Source: Candidatus Aminicenantota bacterium (GTDB taxonomy: Bacteria > Acidobacteriota > Aminicenantia > UBA2199). Taken from it: DNA of 58,981 nt. The stretch lies in assembly GCA_029938635.1 (NCBI GenBank), contig JAOZUQ010000011.1, positions 1 through 58,981 on the forward strand, in the 5' to 3' direction. This document shows positions 16,325-25,349 of this stretch, piece by piece (within the stretch, counting starts at the first letter, position 1; each line of letters opens with the position of its first letter). A model generated the notes under the pieces. It was given only the letters and a program-made list of their open reading frames with translations, ran no database searches and was not told where the DNA came from. A program made the position numbers and the translations under genes.

Positions 16325-19258
16325 TTATTTCAATGCATCATAGAAGATTTCGATCGGGTGGAGGGCATTCCGGCCGGTTCCATCCTTGATCTGCTGTCTG
16401 CAGCTTGTTCCGGGAGCGGAAATTATGATCTCGGCAGAAGCGTCCCTGACCGCAGGAAATAAAACTAACTCTCCGATTTTCATCGAAAGGTCATAGTGTT
16501 CCTTCTCAAAACCGAATGAACCTGCCATCCCGCAGCACCCGGAAGGGATTTCATCCACAATATAGTTTTCAGGAAAGGAGAGCATTTCCTTTGTCGGCTC
16601 TGTAGATGCCAGTGATTTCTGGTGGCAATGGCCGTGGAGTTTTATTCTAAGAGGCCTGATAGTGAACTGATCTTTCCTGATCTTCCCTTTTTCTATCTCA
16701 TTTATAATGAATTCATCAAACATAAGGCAGTTCTTCCCCAGAATTCCGGCTCTCTCTTTTAATTCAGGCCCGGCCAATTCCGGATACTCATCTCTGAAAG
16801 TGAGAATTGCTGACGGCTCTATCCCGATTAGAGGTGTATCATCTGAAATTATATCTTTTAGAAGGACTATATTTTTTTTTGCTGTCTCTGATGCTTTTTT
16901 CACCATCCCTTTTGACAAAAAAGTTCGCCCGCTCTCCAGATGTTTTGGGATTATCACCTGATATCCAAGCTGCCGGAGTAAGGTTATTGCTTTTATCCCG
17001 ATCTCAGTATCATTATAATCTGTAAATTCATCCGCAAACAGATAGACAACCCCGTTTGAACTCTCTTCCCTGCTCATGTTCTTAAGGGCCCAAGCTTTAA
17101 GTGTGATCCTTGACAACTTTGGTATAACCCGTTCAGGGGCAAACCCTGCCACCCTTTTTATGACACCTGAGATCAGTGGTGTAGTAATAAAGAAATTAAA
17201 AACAGAGGGTAAAAAACTTCCCCATCTGTTGAAAAATGTTATATTGGCTATAAGGCGGGTTCTTAGAGGTATCCGGTGAGACTTGTAATATTGCTGGAGA
17301 AATTCAGCTTTATATTTTGTCATATCCACGCTGGAGGGACATTCCGACTTACACCCTTTACAGGAAATACAAAGGTCAAGAACATCAAATATCTCTTCAT
17401 GATCGAAAGGATTTTTCTTTTTCGAATGAGTGAGGAACTCTCTGAGAATATTTGCCCTTGCACGGGTTGTGTTCTTCTCATCTCCTGTTGCCATATAACT
17501 GGGGCACATCGTCCCGCCAATCAGATTTGATTTCCTGCAGTCACCTGAACCGTTGCATTTTTCCGCAGCCCTGATTATGCCCATTTCTTTAGAAAAATCA
17601 AAGAAAGTATCTATTGACCTCTCAGGTTTCCCAGGAGAATATCTGAGTCCTGCATCCATTGACGGAGAATCAACTATCTTCCCGGGGTTAAATATATTAT
17701 GCGGGTCCCAGGCTTTTTTTATTTTTTTTAAAAGTTCATAGTTTTTTTCACCGATCATCATGGGTATAAACTCACTCCTGAGTATCCCGTCCCCGTGTTC
17801 CCCACTCAGCGATCCCCGGTATTTCTTTACCAGAACGGCAACATCCTCTGCTATAGCCCTGAACAACCTGACACCTTCTTTATCCTTCAGGTTTATCATC
17901 GGACGGAGATGGAGTTCCCCTGTTGAAATGTGTCCGTGATATATCCCCTGAAGATCATATTTTTCAAGGATCAATTCAAAATCATTAAAAAAGTCCATCA
18001 GATCTTCAGGATGAACAGCAGTGTCCTCGATCACAGAGACCGGTTTATGATCCCCCGGTGTATTATAAATAACTCCAAGCCCTGCTTTTCTCAAAGACCA
18101 GACTTTATCAATATCTTCTCCATAAATTGCCGGATAATGGTACCCCAGCCTCCGTCCTCTCAGATCAGATTTAAGTTTTGATATTTTGTCTGTCAGTTCG
18201 CTCTTAGTCTCTGCACCGAACTCTACAATAAGAATTGCCTCAGGGTCTCCCTTCAGGAAGAATCTGTTCTTACTCTGTTCAATGTTTTTTTTTGTACAAT
18301 CAAGGATAAATTTATCCATTAACTCTATGGCCCGGGGCTTATGTTCAAGGACAACCAGATTTGCTTCTATTGATTCCTTCAGGGTGGTGAAATGTACACA
18401 AACAAGAACATTCTCAACAGGAGGCAGGGGGACAAGATTCAGTTTCAATTCTGTCGTAAATGCGAGGGTACCCTCCGATCCGGCCAGAAGTTTTGAAAAA
18501 TTAAATTCCTGATCTCCACCGAACGGGATAGTATCGAACAGTATATCAATTGCATATCCGGTGTTTCGCCTTGTTATATCAGGCCTGGGGAATTGGTCTT
18601 TTATCTGATCATAGTTTTCTCTATTATTTAAAATATCTCTTATATTTCTATACAAAGATGCTTCAAGACAACTGCAATTAAATTTTTTATTGAAATCATC
18701 AACACTTAATGATCCGAATTCCGCTTCAGAACCGTCTGACAAAAGCACTTTCATGGAAAGAATATGGTCCCTTGTGCTTCCATAGATAAGAGAGCGTGAT
18801 CCACATGCATTGTTGCCGGCCATACCACCCATCATACATCTGTTAGAAGTTGATGTTTCAGGGCCGAAAAACAATCCATGCTTTGCTAATTCAAGATTGA
18901 GCTCATCAAGTACGACACCGGGCTCAACCCTTACCCATTTTTTCTCCGTATTAATTTCAATAATACGGTTCATATACTTTCCTATATCAACAATGATCCC
19001 TGCTCCTACAACCTGGCCTGCAAGTGATGTTCCCGCCCCTCTAGGAATCAGACTTAACCTATTCTCAGAAGCAAATAAAATTAATTTTTTTATATCATCA
19101 AGATTTTTCGGCCTGGCCACGGCAACTGGGATCTTTCTATACTCTGATGCATCAGTTGCATACATCAACCTGTCGAATGCGGAGATAGAAAGGTCCCCCA
19201 ATAGATTATCCGCCAACTTTTTCAGTTCTTTTTTTAAAGAATTTTTCACAACAATCAT
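16325..19258 (-). CDS. FAD-linked 2-hydroxyacid dehydrogenase fused to Fe-S oxidoreductase (YdiJ-like)
   Basis: A 977-residue fusion. The N-terminal FAD-binding (GlcD-type) domain has PRGAGTSLAGQVVG around residue 90 and GGMAGNNACGSRS, followed by the FAD-oxidase C-terminal domain with the HGHISTGELHLRP and SGEHGDG motifs. Then come two ferredoxin cysteine groups, CNGSGDC...MCPS and CISCKGCKSECP. Two CCG-type motifs follow (HGHCHQKSL; SGCCGMAGSFG). This is the layout of E. coli YdiJ, a D-2-hydroxyglutarate dehydrogenase, so D-lactate, glycolate or 2-hydroxyglutarate are candidate substrates. Start ATG 19258 is preferred to TTG 19267, though neither has a strong ribosome site. Confidence 0.85.
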   Translation of the reverse strand: MIVVKNSLKKELKKLADNLLGDLSISAFDRLMYATDASEYRKIPVAVARPKNLDDIKKLILFASENRLSLIPRGAGTSLAGQVVGAGIIVDIGKYMNRIIEINTEKKWVRVEPGVVLDELNLELAKHGLFFGPETSTSNRCMMGGMAGNNACGSRSLIYGSTRDHILSMKVLLSDGSEAEFGSLSVDDFNKKFNCSCLEASLYRNIRDILNNRENYDQIKDQFPRPDITRRNTGYAIDILFDTIPFGGDQEFNFSKLLAGSEGTLAFTTELKLNLVPLPPVENVLVCVHFTTLKESIEANLVVLEHKPRAIELMDKFILDCTKKNIEQSKNRFFLKGDPEAILIVEFGAETKSELTDKISKLKSDLRGRRLGYHYPAIYGEDIDKVWSLRKAGLGVIYNTPGDHKPVSVIEDTAVHPEDLMDFFNDFELILEKYDLQGIYHGHISTGELHLRPMINLKDKEGVRLFRAIAEDVAVLVKKYRGSLSGEHGDGILRSEFIPMMIGEKNYELLKKIKKAWDPHNIFNPGKIVDSPSMDAGLRYSPGKPERSIDTFFDFSKEMGIIRAAEKCNGSGDCRKSNLIGGTMCPSYMATGDEKNTTRARANILREFLTHSKKKNPFDHEEIFDVLDLCISCKGCKSECPSSVDMTKYKAEFLQQYYKSHRIPLRTRLIANITFFNRWGSFLPSVFNFFITTPLISGVIKRVAGFAPERVIPKLSRITLKAWALKNMSREESSNGVVYLFADEFTDYNDTEIGIKAITLLRQLGYQVIIPKHLESGRTFLSKGMVKKASETAKKNIVLLKDIISDDTPLIGIEPSAILTFRDEYPELAGPELKERAGILGKNCLMFDEFIINEIEKGKIRKDQFTIRPLRIKLHGHCHQKSLASTEPTKEMLSFPENYIVDEIPSGCCGMAGSFGFEKEHYDLSMKIGELVLFPAVRDASAEIIISAPGTSCRQQIKDGTGRNALHPIEIFYDALK

Positions 19259-19338
19259 TTCCTGCAATAGATTTGTGCCTTCAAATTTTTATCGGCTTCC
19301 ATATAGTGATTTTGTCATATTTTTCATTTTTTGAAAAG

Positions 19339-19367
19339 TAAACATTACATTTGAGTTTTCGTATAAT
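19339..19367 (+). promoter_or_regulatory. promoter for the BNR-repeat exoprotein
   Basis: TAAACA at 19339-19344, a 17-base spacer and a perfect TATAAT at 19362-19367, about 30 bases before the ATG at 19396. Confidence 0.5.
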
Positions 19368-19395
19368 ATCTATTAGATTAAAACCAGGAGAAAAA

Positions 19396-22300
19396 ATGCA
19401 CAAAAAAAGTTTATTTTTCATGATTTTCATTCTAGCCTTATCTTTAACGATACTCCCGAAAGGGAAAACGACAAAGAAGGCCGAAGATCCTTTTAAACCT
19501 ATCGTTAACGGATTGAAATTCCGCTCGATCGGCCCGGCTTATTCATCGGGAAGGATCGCAGACATTGCAGTTAATCCGAAAGACCATTCCGAATATTATG
19601 TCGGAGTTGCGTCAGGCAATTTGTGGAAGACAACAAATAACGGTATCACTTTCAAACCTGTATTCGAAAAATACGGGTCATACTCTATTGGAGCTCTGGC
19701 GATTGATCCGGCGAACCCTAATATTATTTGGGCTGGAACCGGAGAGAACAACCACCAGAGAGCATTGGGATATGGTGACGGTGTCTACAAAAGTCTCGAT
19801 GGAGGCAAAAGCTGGAAAAACATGGGGCTTAAAGATTCCCGTCAGATCGGGAAAATTCTGATTAATCCTTTGAACTCCAATATAGTCTATGTTGCAGCAG
19901 AAGGGTCCGCATGGGGTCCTGGCGGTGACAGGGGGCTTTATAAAACAACAGATGGCGGAAAGACCTGGAAAAAGGTCCTGACAGTCAGCGAGGACACAGG
20001 GATCAACGATATGGTTCTGGACCCATCTAATCCGAATGTTATCATCGCTTCTTCAGAACAAAGAAGGCGCCATGTACATACAAAGATAGGCGGCGGACCA
20101 GAATCGACTATTTATAAAACAACAGATGCCGGAGATAATTGGAGAAAGATAAATAAAGGCCTGCCCGGAGTTCATATCGGCGGGATCGGACTTGCTATCT
20201 CTCCTGTTAACCCAATGGTCGTCTATGCAATATTTGAAGCAGCAGACAAGATGGGCGGATTCTTCAGATCAACTGATCAGGGGGAATCATGGAATAAAAT
20301 GAGCTCCCATTCAAGCAGCGGGCAATATTACAGCAGGATATTCTGTGATCCGAAAGACGTTGACAAAGTATTCTCTGTTGAGACCAGAACTCAGTATACT
20401 GAGGATGGAGGAAAAACCTTCAAAAGGCTCGGACTGAAGAACAGGCATGTTGATGATCATGCGCTCTGGATAAATCCGGATGATACAAGAAACCTGATAA
20501 TCGGAGGAGACGGCGGTGTTTATGTGACCTACGATTCAGGTGCAGCATGGTTTCATGTCTCGAACCTTCCTGTAATACAATTCTACAGGGTTTTTGTTGA
20601 TAATTCGAAACCATTTTACTATGTGTATGGCGGGACCCAGGACAACAACAGCATGGGTGGCCCGAACAGAAATATAAGCAGAGGCGGAGTTACCAAAGGT
20701 GAATGGTTCGTAACGAACGGAGGGGATGGATTCTGGTCTGCAGTAGACCCGGTTGATCCGAATATCGTTTATGCCGAATCTCAGTATGGTGTTATGGTCA
20801 GATACGACAGAAAAAGCGGTGAAAGGAGATATATAAGACCGGTTCCGAGAAAGGGTGAAAAAACCTACAAATGGAATTGGAACACTCCACTGATCATTAG
20901 TAACCATTCACATACAAGACTCTATTGTGCCGCAAATAAAGTATTCCGCAGTGACGACAGAGGAGACAGCTGGACCGTTATCAGTGATGACCTGACCACT
21001 AAAACAGACAGGAATACATGGAAAGTAATGGGAAAGTATTGGGGAATTGATTCAGTTGCAAAAGATGTTTCCACCTCTCAATTTGGAACCATAATATCTC
21101 TTGATGAGTCCACTCTGGACGAGAATCTCCTGATTGCAGGAACTGATGACGGAGTAATTCAAATAACCACTGACGGTGGGAAGAACTGGAAAATGTATTC
21201 ATCCTTTCCGGAAGTACCGAAATATACTTACATCAGTGATCTCATGGCATCCAGATATGACAAGAACACTATCTATGCAACTTTTGATAACAGGAAAAGA
21301 GATGATTTCAAACCTTATGTTCTTGTAAGTAATGATCTCGGTAAAACATGGAGATCGATCTCTTCCGATCTGCCGAAAAGCGGGACTGTTCACACTATTG
21401 CTCAGGACCATAAGAAAAAAGATCTTATGTTTGCAGGAACTGAATTTGGTGTTTTCTTTACAATTGATTCCGGAAAGAAATGGACACAACTTAAATCCGG
21501 CCTCCCAACCATCTCAGTCAGGGATATCATGATCCAACGCGACATGAACGATCTGGCACTTGCAACATTCGGAAGAGGATTTTATATCCTTGATGATTAT
21601 TCACCTCTGAGAGAGTTGAATACATCTTTATTGAAAAAAGAAGCTCACATATTTGCCATAAGAGATTCTCTTCAATACATTCAGACCGGCCCAAAATACG
21701 GCCAGGGTGCAACAGACTATCATGCAAAAAACCCTGAATATGGTGCAACATTCACATATTTTCTCAAGGATTCTTACAAAACAAAAAAATCATTGAGAAA
21801 GAAAGAAGAAGGAAAACTATTCAAGAAAGGAGAAAAGATATATATTCCGACATGGGATGAGATGAGAGAAGAGGGAATGGAATTATCTCCATATCTTGTG
21901 TTTTCAATCTCAGACAGTGACGGAAATATTGTAAAAAAATTCTATAGGAAAGGCGGCAAGGGGATAAACCGTGTTAATTGGGATCTCTCAATGAATTTTA
22001 ATGATCCGGTAAAGCTTAAGAAAAAATTCAATCCTCTGGCAAAACAGGAGGATGGTTTCCCTGCAATGCCCGGAAAATACAACCTGACGATTTCAAAAGT
22101 GATAGAAGGAAATGAGACAAAGATAGCAGGGCCGGTAGAATTTACAACAAAAACACTTAATAACGCTACACTTCCTGCAAAGGACAGGGCGGAATTGGAT
22201 AAGTTCCTCAAAAAGATCACAGAGATGTCCAGGGTTATACAGGGCAATCTCAATGCGGTAGACGATATGAAGGAGAAGATCGGATTGATTAGGCAAACAC

Positions 22301-22656
22301 TTCATTCTGTCCCCTCTGCATCCGGAAAAATTGTGAAAGATGCAGCAAAGATCGAAAGGGAGCTTGATGATATTATCTTCAAATTCAGAGGACACAGGCC
22401 AAAAGCCAGCAGAGAGGAGATACCTCCGAGTAATACAACAATCACTTCAAGATTTTACTCGGTATTGTATGCTCAGTTTGCAACCACAGCTGCTCCATCC
22501 GGAGCTCAGCTCAGTTCAATGGAAATACTCACAGAAGAGATGAAGCCGGTCATAAATGACCTGAGAAAGATCGATCTGAAGATCAAAGGACTTGAGAAAG
22601 AGCTTGAAAAGATGAACGCTCCCTGGACATCAGGAAGAATTCTCGATTTTAAATAG
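19396..22656 (+). CDS. large secreted BNR/sortilin (VPS10)-like beta-propeller protein
   Basis: A 1086-residue exported protein. Start 19396 is chosen because AGGAG precedes it and the signal peptide (MHKKSLFFMIFILALSLTIL) then starts at residue 1. About the first 720 residues are many BNR/Asp-box blades of the form YKTTDGGKTWKKV, KSLDGGKSWKNM and STDQGESWNKM, forming one or two propellers. A beta-sandwich-like segment (YNLTISKVIEGNETK) comes next, then a long helical C-terminal region (about 930-1085). Similar ~1000-residue exoproteins are widespread in FCB and Acidobacteria. Function is not known; glycan or peptide binding are possibilities. The gene is monocistronic with its own promoter and terminator. 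Confidence 0.8.
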   Translation: MHKKSLFFMIFILALSLTILPKGKTTKKAEDPFKPIVNGLKFRSIGPAYSSGRIADIAVNPKDHSEYYVGVASGNLWKTTNNGITFKPVFEKYGSYSIGALAIDPANPNIIWAGTGENNHQRALGYGDGVYKSLDGGKSWKNMGLKDSRQIGKILINPLNSNIVYVAAEGSAWGPGGDRGLYKTTDGGKTWKKVLTVSEDTGINDMVLDPSNPNVIIASSEQRRRHVHTKIGGGPESTIYKTTDAGDNWRKINKGLPGVHIGGIGLAISPVNPMVVYAIFEAADKMGGFFRSTDQGESWNKMSSHSSSGQYYSRIFCDPKDVDKVFSVETRTQYTEDGGKTFKRLGLKNRHVDDHALWINPDDTRNLIIGGDGGVYVTYDSGAAWFHVSNLPVIQFYRVFVDNSKPFYYVYGGTQDNNSMGGPNRNISRGGVTKGEWFVTNGGDGFWSAVDPVDPNIVYAESQYGVMVRYDRKSGERRYIRPVPRKGEKTYKWNWNTPLIISNHSHTRLYCAANKVFRSDDRGDSWTVISDDLTTKTDRNTWKVMGKYWGIDSVAKDVSTSQFGTIISLDESTLDENLLIAGTDDGVIQITTDGGKNWKMYSSFPEVPKYTYISDLMASRYDKNTIYATFDNRKRDDFKPYVLVSNDLGKTWRSISSDLPKSGTVHTIAQDHKKKDLMFAGTEFGVFFTIDSGKKWTQLKSGLPTISVRDIMIQRDMNDLALATFGRGFYILDDYSPLRELNTSLLKKEAHIFAIRDSLQYIQTGPKYGQGATDYHAKNPEYGATFTYFLKDSYKTKKSLRKKEEGKLFKKGEKIYIPTWDEMREEGMELSPYLVFSISDSDGNIVKKFYRKGGKGINRVNWDLSMNFNDPVKLKKKFNPLAKQEDGFPAMPGKYNLTISKVIEGNETKIAGPVEFTTKTLNNATLPAKDRAELDKFLKKITEMSRVIQGNLNAVDDMKEKIGLIRQTLHSVPSASGKIVKDAAKIERELDDIIFKFRGHRPKASREEIPPSNTTITSRFYSVLYAQFATTAAPSGAQLSSMEILTEEMKPVINDLRKIDLKIKGLEKELEKMNAPWTSGRILDFK

Positions 22657-22679
22657 TAAATAAGTTTTATTTAATAAAG

Positions 22680-22711
22680 AAGGCAGTGCCTCACAGCACT
22701 GCCTTTTTTTT
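22680..22711 (+). terminator. rho-independent terminator
   Basis: Stem AGGCAGTGC (22681-22689), a 6-base loop and GCACTGCCT (22696-22704), followed by a run of T. It ends the BNR-protein transcript. The A-rich left flank may also stop minus-strand transcription from the NTPase gene. Confidence 0.9.
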
Positions 22712-22751
22712 ATGTTGGTCAAATTCTACCTGTTTTCGTCTTAACATCTAT

Positions 22752-23240
22752 TTAATTCAGCAGACTCTTGATCTCACCTGCAGAAGAAACGGAGCTATAT
22801 TCATCAATATTGAAATATTTTGTAACCTGCTCAACCATCCCTTCCCGGATTACAAGGATAAGGTTTATATTCCTTAGTTTATCTCTATTATCCAGGATAT
22901 GCTTTAGAGAATAATAGAACCCTGCTTTCTCAAGTTCCAGAGGGCCTATTTCATCAATTATGATTGCGTTGTTTTCTTCAAAACCTGACAGTATTTCCTT
23001 ATTACCCCAGTCAAATACTCTCTTTGAAAAGTTAAATTTACCAATTTTTATTATCTCATCGGAAGATAGTTCCTCATGAATCTCAACAGGTACCAGTTTA
23101 CGGGAATAAATAGAATAGAGATGCCTCTCTCCTTCAAGAACCGGCATGAGTATCCCGGCGATATTTTTCCGGGTTTTCACCCACTCTTCGAGTTGTGTTG
23201 TTTTCCCCGACCCGATCGGCCCTGTAAAGATTATAACCAT
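22752..23240 (-). CDS. THEP1-like nucleoside-triphosphatase (NTPase_1 family)
   Basis: A 162-residue P-loop protein. Walker A is GPIGSGKT (7-14). Walker B is AIIIDEIGPLEL, a pattern typical of THEP1/NTPase_1 (KAP-related) enzymes that hydrolyse NTPs. Length fits the family. Its start overlaps the stop of a polytopic membrane protein by one base, so the two are translationally coupled. In context it may supply nucleotide-dependent regulation or energy to that membrane protein; this is inference. Confidence 0.75.
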   Translation of the reverse strand: MVIIFTGPIGSGKTTQLEEWVKTRKNIAGILMPVLEGERHLYSIYSRKLVPVEIHEELSSDEIIKIGKFNFSKRVFDWGNKEILSGFEENNAIIIDEIGPLELEKAGFYYSLKHILDNRDKLRNINLILVIREGMVEQVTKYFNIDEYSSVSSAGEIKSLLN

Positions 23241-24280
23241 TAACCTTTCCCGTTCTCAATTCGAAATATACACGCAAAAGTTGTGACAATAAACTCTCTT
23301 ATCCTTATCAGGAAATATTTTCCCTCAGACATTTTCCAGCAATGAGATACAATCGATCTGTATAGAGGAAGCTGGTCGATAACATATCCGATTTCATCCG
23401 AATACCTGCCACTTTTTTTTCCGGATATTTTTTTGATAACTCTCCGTACATATGGTGCGAGAAAAAAGAACCAGATACTCATGATCAGAAAAGATCTTGC
23501 AAGCATTATTGCGGCATTCATAGCCACACTCTCGGAAAAATGGGGAAAAACATATGTTAATACAATTATCAAAGCTGCAAGGGAAAAGATCATGATACCA
23601 GAAGGGCTGGTTATCCACATTTTTCTTCTTCCGCCACTTTTTCTCTTCACGGACATTTTTATTTGAATGTCCAGAGCATTATGCTCGATTTTAATTTCTG
23701 CCTTTTTTATCCTTCCGGGCAATCCTGCAGCAATGAGCCCGGCTGTCAACCCTGCAAAAAGATGAACCGCTACATATGATCCTATTATCCATAAACTTAT
23801 CTCACTTATCATTCCCATAAAAGGAACTTTTTCCGTAATGAATTTCCCGAACTCATCTATCGATCTCCACAAGTTATTACCATATATCAGGGTTAAAAGA
23901 ATTATTTTCTGAAGCGATGAAAGTATCAGTACAATTATTCCCAGAAAAATTGCAGAAAACTTATAAAGCTTCTTCGAATAGAACAGGACGGATCCTAATA
24001 GTCCCTGAACCGATACCGCAATATATGCAAGTGGAGGAGTGTGGGGACTAATCGCTGCTTTTACGAGAAGAACAATGAACATTGCTTTCATGATCTCTTT
24101 TCTACTGGTGGAATAAAAACCGATCAGTGAAATAAAAATAACTGCACTTGAACCGATAAACAAACCTGTAAGAGGAATTCTGAGCGCATGAAGTATTCCG
24201 CCGAGTGCCGCTTCGCTCAACGCCCATAGGATAGTTATTCTTTCGACAACACTATTAGTGATTTTCCCTCCATGATTCAT
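23240..24280 (-). CDS. polytopic membrane protein of unknown function
   Basis: A 346-residue protein with about eight hydrophobic helices (for example ALGGILHALRIPLTGLFIGSSAVIFISLIGF split over residues 20-50, and IMIFSLAALIIVLTYVF). A basic loop lies at about 205-220. The first third, with Gly-rich paired helices, resembles substrate-binding (S) components of ECF transporters, but I cannot assign it to a known family. It is coupled to the NTPase downstream. No ECF T or A component is adjacent. Confidence 0.6.
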   Translation of the reverse strand: MNHGGKITNSVVERITILWALSEAALGGILHALRIPLTGLFIGSSAVIFISLIGFYSTSRKEIMKAMFIVLLVKAAISPHTPPLAYIAVSVQGLLGSVLFYSKKLYKFSAIFLGIIVLILSSLQKIILLTLIYGNNLWRSIDEFGKFITEKVPFMGMISEISLWIIGSYVAVHLFAGLTAGLIAAGLPGRIKKAEIKIEHNALDIQIKMSVKRKSGGRRKMWITSPSGIMIFSLAALIIVLTYVFPHFSESVAMNAAIMLARSFLIMSIWFFFLAPYVRRVIKKISGKKSGRYSDEIGYVIDQLPLYRSIVSHCWKMSEGKYFLIRIREFIVTTFACIFRIENGKG

Positions 24281-24366
24281 GCTATTATATGTTAATTAGT
24301 AAAGTACATCAATAAACTCTCACAAGGAAGCAGATAATTGACATCTTTTCCTCAAAACATTTGGAA

Positions 24367-24414
24367 TTTCTGTTAAGAAATGATACTGCCAATAATTTTC
24401 CTTTTCTGTTAAGA
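24367..24414. repeat. 12-bp direct repeat upstream of Gfo/Idh gene
   Basis: TTTCTGTTAAGA occurs at 24367-24378 and again at 24403-24414, 36 bases apart, in the 154-base divergent gap before the oxidoreductase gene. It could be a regulator site. No convincing promoter hexamers were found beside it. Confidence 0.35.
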
Positions 24415-24434
24415 TTTTAAAGGAGGTTCCCATA

Positions 24435-25349
24435 ATGAAAATCGGATTAGTGGGGCATGGTGCCTGGGGACAATATATACTACGGGATTTGCTGAGTTTG
24501 AAAGCGGAAGTTCTTGTAGCAGATATCAGTGATGAATCCCGAAAAAAGGCAAAAGAGAACGGTGCTGCAGGAATCTTCCCGACAATTGATAGTATTCCTC
24601 CCTGTGATGGTTATGTAGTTGCAGTCCCGATCCCTCAACTTACACCTGTAAGTTCTGTATTGCTTAAACGGAAAAAACCTCTTTTCTGTGAAAAAACACT
24701 CCTTTTATCGGGAAATGATTTTCAACTTTTAAAAGATCTGGGAGGTGAGGAATTTATATTTGCCATGCATAAGTGGCACTATCATCCCGGTATAGAAGCT
24801 CTGCGAATTGTAGCCGAATCCATGCGTATCGGAGAGATACAACAGGTTTCAACTTTCAGGCATCATTGGGTAAAAGATTTTCACGGAGGGGATGTTTTCT
24901 GGACTCAGGGAGTTCATGACCTGACTATTGTTAAGCATATTCTGGGGTATATCCCGGAAAAAATTTCCACTGTTAAAATAGTGAGAAACCGGGATGATCT
25001 CCCGGTTGGATTCAATGCCATGATCGGCGATATCCCTTTTGTATCCTTGTCAGTCAGTGGTGCTCATTGTTATAAAAAGAGTGGCGTTACAATTCACGGT
25101 GATAAAGGATCAGCCGGGTTACATGATTCATATGATGATCATATACTTATCAAAGATATCAATGGCGATGAAAAAATCCCCATCGATACAACTTTCCCGC
25201 TGTTTCTCGAATTAAAAGAATTTGTCGAATATCTCAATGGCGGATCAACTCCAAAATGCGGCCTTAAAGAGGCCTGGGAAGTCACAAGATCATTAATCAA
25301 TATAAGAAAAGAAGCTGGAATTGTAACAAAGGAGAAAGCAATTGTATAA
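24435..25349 (+). CDS. Gfo/Idh/MocA-family oxidoreductase
   Basis: A 304-residue NAD(P)-dependent oxidoreductase. The N-terminal Rossmann motif is GLVGHGAWGQYILRDL (residues 4-19). CEKTLLL around residue 95 is the family's E-K-P-type motif with Thr in place of Pro. HKWHYHPGIEALR corresponds to the substrate-binding region. An AAAGGAGG ribosome site lies 8 bases before the ATG. Families of this kind act on sugars and sugar nucleotides. It overlaps the radical SAM gene by 8 bases and so is co-translated with it. The exact substrate is unknown. Confidence 0.8.
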   Translation: MKIGLVGHGAWGQYILRDLLSLKAEVLVADISDESRKKAKENGAAGIFPTIDSIPPCDGYVVAVPIPQLTPVSSVLLKRKKPLFCEKTLLLSGNDFQLLKDLGGEEFIFAMHKWHYHPGIEALRIVAESMRIGEIQQVSTFRHHWVKDFHGGDVFWTQGVHDLTIVKHILGYIPEKISTVKIVRNRDDLPVGFNAMIGDIPFVSLSVSGAHCYKKSGVTIHGDKGSAGLHDSYDDHILIKDINGDEKIPIDTTFPLFLELKEFVEYLNGGSTPKCGLKEAWEVTRSLINIRKEAGIVTKEKAIV

